Positions 7,296-14,677 of a stretch of DNA of 30,287 nucleotides are shown here, piece by piece. Numbering within the stretch: position 1 is the stretch's first letter; each line of letters begins with the position of its first letter. Below the pieces are notes generated by a model. It ran no database searches and was not told the origin of the DNA. It was given only the letters and a program-made list of their open reading frames with translations. Origin of the DNA: RGIG5579 sp045543495 (lineage in GTDB: Bacteria > Bacillota > Clostridia > Oscillospirales > SIG627); the NCBI GenBank assembly GCA_045543495.1, contig JAZQMO010000051.1, positions 1 to 30,287 of the forward strand. The letters run 5' to 3'. The translations under genes were made by a program, and so were the position numbers.

Positions 7296-9371
7296 TCACT
7301 TTACAAGTCTGGGAACCTGCCAGCTGTCCTCCGAACGCTCGGGGGCACCCGAAAGCAGACTCTCACGGGTAAATTTCTGTTCTCTCTTGTCCTCACGGAG
7401 TACGTTTTGCAGGGGCATGGAATGAACCATCACCTGGACCCCGTCGGTCTTCACGCGGGACAAGACGGCTTCCTTTTCCTTCAGAGCGGAAAAGACGGCC
7501 TCGATATCGGCCTCTTCCTCAGCTGAGAGGGAAAGCTGATTGAGCTCGGTGGCAGAGCCGAAGGCGTTGCGCTTTTGGGAGGCGGCGCCTGCCTTCTTTT
7601 CTCCCGAGCCTCGCTGTGCCAAGGGGGAGGCGGCGCCCAAAAGGTGCACATCCTCCAGCTGCTGATTGGTCACCTCGCTGGGGGCACCCAAAAGCAGATC
7701 CTGAGCGTTTCCGTTCAGGGGGAAGGCAATGACCTCAAGGATCTTTTCCTCATCGGTGAGAAGCATCACCATACGGTCTACACCGGGGGCCATTCCCGCA
7801 TGGGGAGGCGCACCGTACTGGAAGGCGGTGTAGAGCGCATTGAAGCGCTTTTTCAGCTCCGTTTCGTCATAGCCTGCGATCTCGAAGGCTTTTTTCATAA
7901 TGTCGATATCGTGGTTACGAACCGCACCGGAGGCAAGCTCAATGCCGTTGCACACAAGGTCGTACTGATAGGCAAGAACCTCGGTGGGATCGGAATTCAT
8001 AAGCGCCTCCATACCGCCCTGAGGCATACTGAAGGGGTTGTGGGTGAAGATGGTCTCGCCGGTCTCCTCATCGTTCTCAAACATGGGGAAATCCACCACG
8101 AAGCAAAATTCAAAGGCATCGTCCGAGATCAGATCCAGCTGAGAGGGCTGAGCAAGCCAAGTGCGGATGTGCCCTGCCTTCTTTTCCGTATCGGCCTTTT
8201 TCTCATCGCAGATGAAGAACAGGGTCTCCCCTTCCTTCACCCCTGTAAGGGAAATGATCTCCTTTTTCTGCTCCTCGCTCAAAAACTTGGCAATGGGGCC
8301 GAGGAAGATGCCATCCTTCAAGGTAATGTAGCCGAGACCGCCGAGGCCCACCTCGGCAGAGGTGGCAAATTTCAGGGAATCCTCAAAGAATTTCTTGGAT
8401 TTGCCCGTACAGTCGGCCACGATACCGCGAACGGGGTTGCCACGGAAGGCGGGGAAGTTGACCCCACGGAAAAATTCCGTCAGGTCGCAGATCACAAGGG
8501 GATTGCGAAGGTCGGGCTTATCGGAGCCGTACTTCATCATAGATTCCGCATAGGTAATGCGGCGGAAGGGACGGGGGGTGATCTTCTTATCCGAGAAGCT
8601 GCGGAAGGTATCGTAGATCACATCCTCGCAGACCTCAAGAACCTCCTCCTGCGTGGCGAAGGCCATTTCAAAGTCCAGCTGATAGAATTCACCGGGGCTT
8701 CGGTCGGCTCGGGCATCCTCATCACGGAAGCACGGAGCGATCTGAAAATAGCGGTCAAAGCCCGACACCATCAGAAGCTGCTTGAACTGCTGAGGCGCCT
8801 GCGGAAGGGCATAGAATTTTCCCGGATGCTTGCGGCTGGGCACCAAAAAGTCACGGGCGCCCTCGGGGCTGGAGGCGGTGAGAATGGGGGTCTGCATATC
8901 CAAAAAGCCCTTCTCCTCCATTTTGTTTCTCAAATGGCGGATGATGCGGCTTCTCATCACCAGATTGTCGTGATTTTTGGGGTTGCGCAGATCCAGATAA
9001 CGGTATTTTAAGCGGATCTCATCCTTACTCTGACGGGAGGAGCGCACCTCGAAGGGGAGCATATTGCGGCTCTTGCCCAAAATGCGAAGCTCACGGCACA
9101 CCAGCTCCACAAGACCCGTATCGATCTTGGGGTTGACGGTGTCGCTCTCACGACGGGCCACCTCACCCGTTACGGTAATGACGGTCTCACGGTTGATCCC
9201 CGCTACGAGGGCCTCATCGTGCACCACCACCTGGGTGACGCCCGTACAGTCTCTCAGATCCACGAAAATAACACCGCCGTGGTCACGGATCACATCCACC
9301 CAGCCTGCCAACGAGACGGTTTGGCCGATGTGGTCGGGTCGGATATCGTTGCAATGATGCGTGCGATACAT
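7296..9371 (-). CDS. aspS: Aspartyl-tRNA synthetase fused to GatC
   Basis: A 691-residue fusion. Residues 1 to about 578 are a bacterial class IIb AspRS: anticodon-binding OB fold with GWVDVIRDHGGVIF, motif 2 around FRDEDARADRSPGEF, and motif 3 around GMAPGVDRMVML. His31 in RDHGG is the residue associated with non-discriminating AspRS, which also charges tRNA(Asn) with Asp; discriminating enzymes usually have Leu. A linker rich in Gly, Ala, Lys and Ser (about 579-612) joins residues 613-691, which match GatC (LSLSAEEEADIEAVF, LQNVLRED, SWQVPRLVK). Such AspRS-GatC fusions are known from some clostridia. Covalent tethering would hold the charging and amidating enzymes together. The ATG at 9371 has AAGGAG upstream; a longer in-frame start at 9488 would lie inside the T-box leader and was rejected. 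First gene of aspS-gatA-gatB. Confidence 0.95.
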   Translation of the reverse strand: MYRTHHCNDIRPDHIGQTVSLAGWVDVIRDHGGVIFVDLRDCTGVTQVVVHDEALVAGINRETVITVTGEVARRESDTVNPKIDTGLVELVCRELRILGKSRNMLPFEVRSSRQSKDEIRLKYRYLDLRNPKNHDNLVMRSRIIRHLRNKMEEKGFLDMQTPILTASSPEGARDFLVPSRKHPGKFYALPQAPQQFKQLLMVSGFDRYFQIAPCFRDEDARADRSPGEFYQLDFEMAFATQEEVLEVCEDVIYDTFRSFSDKKITPRPFRRITYAESMMKYGSDKPDLRNPLVICDLTEFFRGVNFPAFRGNPVRGIVADCTGKSKKFFEDSLKFATSAEVGLGGLGYITLKDGIFLGPIAKFLSEEQKKEIISLTGVKEGETLFFICDEKKADTEKKAGHIRTWLAQPSQLDLISDDAFEFCFVVDFPMFENDEETGETIFTHNPFSMPQGGMEALMNSDPTEVLAYQYDLVCNGIELASGAVRNHDIDIMKKAFEIAGYDETELKKRFNALYTAFQYGAPPHAGMAPGVDRMVMLLTDEEKILEVIAFPLNGNAQDLLLGAPSEVTNQQLEDVHLLGAASPLAQRGSGEKKAGAASQKRNAFGSATELNQLSLSAEEEADIEAVFSALKEKEAVLSRVKTDGVQVMVHSMPLQNVLREDKREQKFTRESLLSGAPERSEDSWQVPRLVK

Positions 9372-9402
9372 TTTTATCTCCTTTTTTACCCAAATTCTCT
9401 TG

Positions 9403-9614
9403 AAAAAAAATATGCCCCGAGAATACGGTACGTATTCTCGGGACGAGCAATTGAAATAAGCCCGCGGTGCCACCCGCTTTGATGCCAAAGGGCATCCACT
9501 TTTGGTATATCGTTTTTTTCCTCGGAGTGTTCCCTTGCTTCCTACTCATCCCAAAAGCGCTTTCAGTCGGTGGCGCTCTCTCCCTGACGGACTTTCCCTT
9601 GAAGCCGAGTCTCC
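9403..9614 (-). promoter_or_regulatory. T-box riboswitch leader of the aspS-gatA-gatB operon, candidate Asn specifier
   Basis: The T-box sequence GGGTGGCACCGCGGG is at 9475-9461. It is followed by a 12-bp terminator stem (CCCGAGAATACG / CGTATTCTCGGG, 9442-9416) and eight U (9410-9403). Stem I closes with CTCGG (9609-9605) and CCGAG (9525-9521), and its distal part contains GACTGAAAG. A stem III hairpin pairs GATGCC with GGCATC (9496-9481). On the 3' side of stem I, AAC at 9531-9529 followed by A is the best specifier, which would be Asn; no GAC lies on that side. Uncharged tRNA would stabilise the antiterminator and switch on the operon. The T-box call is firm; the specifier needs structure modelling. 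Confidence 0.93.
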
Positions 9615-9620
9615 TTCTTT

Positions 9621-9648
9621 ATTATAGCCAAAATGGCTTTTTTGTCAA
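9621..9648 (-). promoter_or_regulatory. Consensus promoter of the aspS-gatC operon
   Basis: TTGACA (9648-9643), 16-bp spacer, TATAAT (9626-9621), starting just after the tyrS stop codon. It places the transcript start near 9614, at the head of the T-box leader. Confidence 0.9.
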
Positions 9649-9655
9649 CCTCTTT

Positions 9656-10876
9656 TTATCGGGTGATCTTAATAAAGACCTTTTTGCCCTTGCGAAGGAT
9701 AAATTCTCCGTCAAAATCCTCGGGGGCAAAATCCGTTCCGATATCGGTGACCTTCTGATCCCGAGCGGAAACGCCGCCCTGCTGGATCAATCTTCTTGCC
9801 TCACCCTTGGAGGCGCAAAGACCTGCCTTCACCATCAGATCCATAATATTGACCTTACCCTCGGTAAAGTCGGCCTCGGTGAGGGCGAAGGTAGGCATAT
9901 TCTCGCTGACACCCTTGCCGCCGAAGAGGGCGCGGCTTGCCTCCTTGGCCTTTTCGGCCTCGGCAGTGCCGTGAACCAGAGCGGTCAATTCATAGGCCAG
10001 GATCTCCTTGGCCTCATTCAGCTGACTGCCCTCCCAGGCATCCATCTTATCGATCTCCTCCAAGGGCAGGAAGGTGAGCATACGGATGCATTTGAGAACA
10101 TCCTGATCTCCCACATTTCTCCAATACTGATAGAACTCGAAGGGGCTGGTCTTTTCGGGGTCAAGCCAAACGGCGCCGGACTGCGTCTTACCCATTTTCT
10201 TGCCCTCGGAATTGAGTAGCAGGGTAATGGTCATGGCGTAGGCATCCTTGCCGGTCTTTTTGCGGATCAGCTCCGTACCGCCCAGCATATTGGACCACTG
10301 ATCGTCTCCGCCGAACTGCATATTGCAGCCGTATTCCTGAGACAGGTGATAGAAGTCGTAGGACTGCATGATCATATAGTTAAATTCAAGGAAGGAAAGA
10401 CCCTTTTCCATTCTTTGCTTGTAGCACGCGGCACGAAGCATATTATTCACGGAAAAGTGAGCGCCCACCTCACGGAGCAGATCCACGTAATTGAGCTTTA
10501 ACAGCCAATCGGCGTTGTTGACCAGAATGGCCTTATCCTCACCGAAATCAATAAAGCGCTCCATCTGCTTCTTGAAGCACTGACAGTTGTGCTCAATGGT
10601 CTCGGGGCTGAGCATATTTCTCATATCGGTACGGCCCGAGGGGTCGCCGATGTAGCCCGTACCGCCGCCCAAAAGGACCACGGGCTTGTTGCCTGCCATC
10701 TGCAATCTCTTCATCAGGCAAAGGGCCATAAAGTGGCCGCAATGCAGAGAGTCTGCCGTGGGGTCAAAGCCGATATAGAAGCGGGCACCGCCCGAGTTGA
10801 TCAGCTCACGGATCTCCTTTTCATCGGTCACCTGTGCAATGAGACCTCTTGCTTGTAATTCTTCGTAAATTCCCAT
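9656..10876 (-). CDS. tyrS: Tyrosyl-tRNA synthetase
   Basis: TyrRS charges tRNA(Tyr). The 406-residue sequence has the class I signature H45-C-G-H48, the tyrosine pocket region GGTGYIGDPSG, the block QFGGDDQWSN, and KMGKT at 227-231 for KMSKS. An S4 RNA-binding domain at the C-terminus (from about residue 340, KGEARRLIQQGGV) completes the bacterial type. The ATG at 10876 follows AAAGG. It is the last gene of the long run begun by serC, 29 bp after recN, and no clear terminator separates it from the aspS promoter directly downstream. In spore-forming clostridia this slot after recN usually holds spoIVB and spo0A. Confidence 0.97.
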   Translation of the reverse strand: MGIYEELQARGLIAQVTDEKEIRELINSGGARFYIGFDPTADSLHCGHFMALCLMKRLQMAGNKPVVLLGGGTGYIGDPSGRTDMRNMLSPETIEHNCQCFKKQMERFIDFGEDKAILVNNADWLLKLNYVDLLREVGAHFSVNNMLRAACYKQRMEKGLSFLEFNYMIMQSYDFYHLSQEYGCNMQFGGDDQWSNMLGGTELIRKKTGKDAYAMTITLLLNSEGKKMGKTQSGAVWLDPEKTSPFEFYQYWRNVGDQDVLKCIRMLTFLPLEEIDKMDAWEGSQLNEAKEILAYELTALVHGTAEAEKAKEASRALFGGKGVSENMPTFALTEADFTEGKVNIMDLMVKAGLCASKGEARRLIQQGGVSARDQKVTDIGTDFAPEDFDGEFILRKGKKVFIKITR

Positions 10877-10905
10877 GTTTTCGCCTTTCTTTTCTCAGAC
10901 TGTAT

Positions 10906-12609
10906 TCAAAACAGCTCGTTTTTTACCTTTTTCCATTCCAAAAGCCCCTCTCGGCGCAGATTCTCTGCCGCCTCTCGGGCCTGTCTGCCTACCTTTTGGC
11001 CACCCAAAAGGCGGGAGACCTCCATCAGGCTCTCTTCCTCGGAAAGCTTTTTCAGCCCCGTTTCGGTGCGGCCCTCCGTCTCCCTTTTTTCCACCAAGAA
11101 ATGCTCCCCTGCAAGGGTTGCCACCTGTGGAGAATGGGTGACGCAGAAAACCTGCCGCTCCTCGGCCAATTCCCGCAGGCAAATGCCGATCTTTTGGGCC
11201 GTGGCGCCGCTAATGCCCGTGTCAATTTCATCAAACACGAAGGTGTCAGCCGAGCGGGTCTGCCCGAGCTTGAGCTGAAGGGACAGCATCAGACGGCTCA
11301 ATTCACCGCCGCTGGCAATGCTCGCCAAGGGACGAAGCCCCTCGCCCTGATTCGGCGAAATGGCAAAGCGCACGCCGCCCTTTCCGCGGGAGGTAAATTC
11401 CTCCCCCTCAAAGAGGACACGAAACCGAAGGCGGGGCATATCCAAAAAGGACAGGACTCCCAAAACCCCCTGCTCCAAGGCCTCTGCCGCAAGGCGGCGC
11501 TCCTTTCCGAGAGCCTCGGCGGCTCCTTCCAGGGCTTCCTTTTGCTTTTTACAATCCTCTTTCGCTCTTTTTATATCATCTTTCAGCGAAAGAGTCAAGT
11601 CTCTTTTCTCTTTCAGGCTCCGAAAATGCCCGATGACCTCCTCCAGCGTTTCCCCGTATTTCTGCTTTAAGCGGAACAGAAGATCGATGCGCTTTCGGAT
11701 GCGATCCATTTCCTCCCCCGGATCCTCCGAGCCGATCTCCGACAGGGCAAAGGAAACTTCCGAGGCCAATTCACGGGCTCGGTGCACCAGATCGTAAAGC
11801 TCCTCGGAGCGGCGCTGATTTTCCTTCTCGGGCAGGGCATTAAGCCTTGCGGCGGCGGCCTCCAGAAGATAGACGGCACCCTTGCCCTTTTCTCCCCCCG
11901 ACAGGGCTCGGTCAGCGGTGTGGAGGGCGGCGTAGCGCTTCTCGCTGTTTTGCAGGGCGAAAAGCCTCTCCTCCAATTCTTCATCCTCCCCGACACGGGG
12001 CTTGATGCGGGCGATCTCGGCCATTTGGTATTCCAAATAATCCAAGGTCTGGCTTTGGGAGGGCATTTTTTCCTCCAAGGCCGAAAGGCGCTCTGCGGCG
12101 CTTCGGTATTCTCGGTATGCCTCGGTATAGGCCGCAAGGGCCGCCTTTCCCTGCTCGGAAAGAAGGGCATCCAAATAGAACAGGTGATTTTTTTCATCCA
12201 AAAGGCCTCGGGCGCTCATTTGCCCGTGGATGGTCACAAGCTGGGAAGCCACGGCAGAGAGCACCGCAAAGGAAACGGCTCTGCCGTTGATGCGGCAGGT
12301 GGATTTTCCCTCGGCGGTGACAATGCGGGTCAGTTGAAATTCCTCTTCCCCCTCCGTGTCATAGACCTCCCGAAGGGCCTCAAGGGTTTGAGGCGACAGG
12401 TCACCGAAGAGGAGGGAGACCTCCATTTTCTCGGCCCCGTGACGAACCAGCTCCTTTGCCCCCTTTTGGGTCAAAAACAAATTCAGGGAATCCAGCACAA
12501 GGCTTTTGCCCGCACCCGTTTCACCGGTGAGCACCGTAAAGCTGCGGGTAAAATCCACATCCAAGCGGCGGATGAGGGCAAGATCCCGAACGGACAGCGA
12601 AACAAGCAT
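10906..12609 (-). CDS. recN: DNA repair protein RecN
   Basis: RecN is an SMC-like ATPase that acts early in double-strand break repair. The 567-residue protein has Walker A GETGAGKS (29-36), two central coiled-coil stretches rich in Glu, Lys and Leu, the ABC-type signature SGGELSRLMLSLQL, Walker B TFVFDEIDTGISG, and the H-loop region FCVTHSPQVA. The length is normal. The ATG at 12609 is two bases after the argR stop, with its AGGAG lying in the end of argR, so translation is probably coupled. The argR-recN order is a hallmark of Bacillota. Confidence 0.97.
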   Translation of the reverse strand: MLVSLSVRDLALIRRLDVDFTRSFTVLTGETGAGKSLVLDSLNLFLTQKGAKELVRHGAEKMEVSLLFGDLSPQTLEALREVYDTEGEEEFQLTRIVTAEGKSTCRINGRAVSFAVLSAVASQLVTIHGQMSARGLLDEKNHLFYLDALLSEQGKAALAAYTEAYREYRSAAERLSALEEKMPSQSQTLDYLEYQMAEIARIKPRVGEDEELEERLFALQNSEKRYAALHTADRALSGGEKGKGAVYLLEAAAARLNALPEKENQRRSEELYDLVHRARELASEVSFALSEIGSEDPGEEMDRIRKRIDLLFRLKQKYGETLEEVIGHFRSLKEKRDLTLSLKDDIKRAKEDCKKQKEALEGAAEALGKERRLAAEALEQGVLGVLSFLDMPRLRFRVLFEGEEFTSRGKGGVRFAISPNQGEGLRPLASIASGGELSRLMLSLQLKLGQTRSADTFVFDEIDTGISGATAQKIGICLRELAEERQVFCVTHSPQVATLAGEHFLVEKRETEGRTETGLKKLSEEESLMEVSRLLGGQKVGRQAREAAENLRREGLLEWKKVKNELF

Positions 12610-12611
12610 AC

Positions 12612-13076
12612 TTACTCCTTGATGTAAAGAGAATTGATCCGCGCACAGAATTCAAAGGCCGCACGGTCATTGGCAAAGAGCACCAAAAGGGTGTCGTCCC
12701 CCGCCAAAGTGCCGATGATCTCGGTATAATCCATGGCCTCCAGAGCGGCGGCGGCGGCGTTGGCCGTGCCCGACAGGGTCTTGACCACGCCGATGTTCCC
12801 TGCGGGAACGGCGCTTGTGAGCACCTGATGGAGAACGTTCTGATATTTTAATTTGGTCTCCTTCTCACGGCTTCCGGGCTCGGTGGCCACGGCATATTTT
12901 GTGCCGCCCTTGGAGGAGGTGATCTTTTGCAGATGCAATTCCTTGATATCACGGGAGACGGTGGCCTGCGTGGCGGTAAAGCCGCTTTGCTGCAGGGCAC
13001 GGATCAATTCCTCCTGGGTGCGGATATCCCGCTCGGCAATGATCTCAAGGATTCTCAGTTGACGGTCGTTTTTCAT
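12612..13076 (-). CDS. argR: Arginine repressor ArgR
   Basis: ArgR is a hexameric arginine-responsive DNA-binding regulator. Its 154 residues show the N-terminal winged helix with the recognition helix TQATVSRDIKEL (36-47) and the C-terminal arginine-binding and oligomerisation domain with GTLAGDDTLLVL. AGGAG lies 5 nt before the ATG at 13076. It lies between nadK and recN, the usual place, and no arginine gene is in the window, so its targets lie elsewhere. Confidence 0.96.
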   Translation of the reverse strand: MKNDRQLRILEIIAERDIRTQEELIRALQQSGFTATQATVSRDIKELHLQKITSSKGGTKYAVATEPGSREKETKLKYQNVLHQVLTSAVPAGNIGVVKTLSGTANAAAAALEAMDYTEIIGTLAGDDTLLVLFANDRAAFEFCARINSLYIKE

Positions 13077-13084
13077 ACTATCTC

Positions 13085-13927
13085 CTAAAATTTACGGAAA
13101 AAGATTTCGTGGGTTCCCGTTTCGGAAAATTCCACCAGCTTCACTCGCTTTTCACTGCGGCAGAAGACCACCTCGTCTCCCTCGCAAAGCTCCACGGCCT
13201 CTCTGCCGTCGGCACAAACGGTGACGGGACAGCCCTCACTGCGGCAATGCTTGACGGAAAAGACGGTATCGGGAGAAAAGATCATATGGTGCGCCCCTCG
13301 CAAAAGATAGGAAGAAATGGCCTTTACGCCAATGAGGTCAAAATCCCCGTCACACACGGCACCCCCTGCGGAGAAGGAGTAGCCCGTGGAGCCTGTGGGG
13401 GTATGGAAGATCACCCCGTCGGCACGGAAATCGCACAGCTTTTTCTTCCCTGCAAAAAGATCCATTTCCACAATGTGGAAGCCCTTTTCGGGGGCAATGA
13501 CACATTCGTTCAGGGCAAGAAGCGCCTCGGTGCCGTTGATGCGGCAGGACACGGTCATTCTCTCGGAGAAGCTGATCTGATCCGTGAGCAGGCGGCGGAT
13601 TTTCCCCATCTCCTTTTTTTCCAGAGAGGTAATAAAGCCCACGTTCCCCAAATTGATGCCGCACAGGGGCACCCCGTATTCGGCGGCGGAGCGGGCCACG
13701 GACAGCATGGTGCCGTCTCCCCCAAGAACCACCACCACCTCGCCCAGGCAAAACAGCTCCTCATAGCTGACAAAGTCAATTTCCGAGGAGACCGAGGCAA
13801 GATAGGCAAAATAGCGATCCTCCACGAAAAAGCGAACCCCATCCTCCTCCAAAAGGCGGATCACCTGACGGGTGAATTCCAGATCGGGATCCCGTTTTTC
13901 ATTGGGATAAAGACTGATGCGCTTCAT
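13085..13927 (-). CDS. nadK: NAD kinase
   Basis: NadK makes NADP from NAD and ATP (or polyphosphate). The 280-residue sequence has GGDGT (69-73), NLGNVGFIT, the NAD-binding TPTGSTGYSFSAGG and a C-terminal all-beta domain with the usual ADG turn. The ATG at 13927 follows the tlyA stop codon with no gap (TAAATG), which points to translational coupling. Standard member of the dxs-tlyA-nadK-argR-recN run. Confidence 0.96.
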   Translation of the reverse strand: MKRISLYPNEKRDPDLEFTRQVIRLLEEDGVRFFVEDRYFAYLASVSSEIDFVSYEELFCLGEVVVVLGGDGTMLSVARSAAEYGVPLCGINLGNVGFITSLEKKEMGKIRRLLTDQISFSERMTVSCRINGTEALLALNECVIAPEKGFHIVEMDLFAGKKKLCDFRADGVIFHTPTGSTGYSFSAGGAVCDGDFDLIGVKAISSYLLRGAHHMIFSPDTVFSVKHCRSEGCPVTVCADGREAVELCEGDEVVFCRSEKRVKLVEFSETGTHEIFFRKF

Positions 13928-14677
13928 TTATTCTCCTTTCTCCTCCTTTTCCACACGGGAAAAGAGGGCGAGATATTCCACGTTTCCATCGCCCCCCGTA
14001 ATGGGGGAGGGCATGGTATCCAAAAGCTTTAAGCCGTATTTTTCGGCGGCGGGGCCGATGCCCTCGAGACAGGCAAGCCTTGCCTTCTCGCTTCGCACCA
14101 CGCCTCCCGAGCCGATGTTTTCTCTGCCCACCTCAAACTGCGGCTTCACAAGAGAGACGAAAATGCCGCCGAGGGCGAGGATCTTGGATACGGCAGGGTA
14201 GAGCAGCTTTTGGGAGATGAAGGATACATCCATCACCACAAGATCCACCTTGCCGAAATCCTCTTCGTTGAGAAAGCGGGCGTTGGTATTTTCCAGAGAC
14301 ACCACCTCTCCCCGCTCCCGCAGGGTGGGGTGCAATTGCGAGGAGCCGGAATCCACGGCGTAGACCCTTGCGGCACCGTGCTGCAAAAGGCAATCCGTAA
14401 AGCCTCCCGTGGAGGCGCCGATGTCGGCGCAGACCTTCCCCTCGGGGGAAAGGCCCCAATGAGAGAGCGCCGCCTCCAGCTTTAAGCCCCCTCGGGATAC
14501 ATAGCGGGTCAGAGGGGAATTGGCCACCACGATGCGATCCCGAGAGGAGACCTCACGGGAGGGCTTTGTGACCACCGCCCCGTTCACGGTCACAACCCCG
14601 CTTCGCACAAGCCTTGCTCCCAAGGAGCGGCTGGCGGCAAGGCCGTTTTCAGTCAAGTACAGATCCAAGCGTTGCAA
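13928..14677 (-). CDS. tlyA: TlyA-family rRNA 2'-O-methyltransferase
   Basis: TlyA proteins combine an N-terminal S4 RNA-binding domain (residues 1-60, LDLYLTENGLAASR) with an FtsJ-type methyltransferase domain. The SAM-binding motif ADIGASTGGFTDCLL and the later VVMDVSFISQ block are present, and 249 residues is a typical length. Characterised relatives methylate the 2'-O of rRNA cytidines. The start is TTG at 14677 preceded by AAGGA; the first 29 bp overlap the end of dxs, so translation is probably coupled. The methylation target is assigned by family only. Confidence 0.92.
   Translation of the reverse strand: MQRLDLYLTENGLAASRSLGARLVRSGVVTVNGAVVTKPSREVSSRDRIVVANSPLTRYVSRGGLKLEAALSHWGLSPEGKVCADIGASTGGFTDCLLQHGAARVYAVDSGSSQLHPTLRERGEVVSLENTNARFLNEEDFGKVDLVVMDVSFISQKLLYPAVSKILALGGIFVSLVKPQFEVGRENIGSGGVVRSEKARLACLEGIGPAAEKYGLKLLDTMPSPITGGDGNVEYLALFSRVEKEEKGE

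Noticed and set aside
9372..9488. N-terminal extension of AspRS by 39 residues
   Set aside because: This segment is the T-box and terminator region of the leader; the family start and ribosome site are at 9371.
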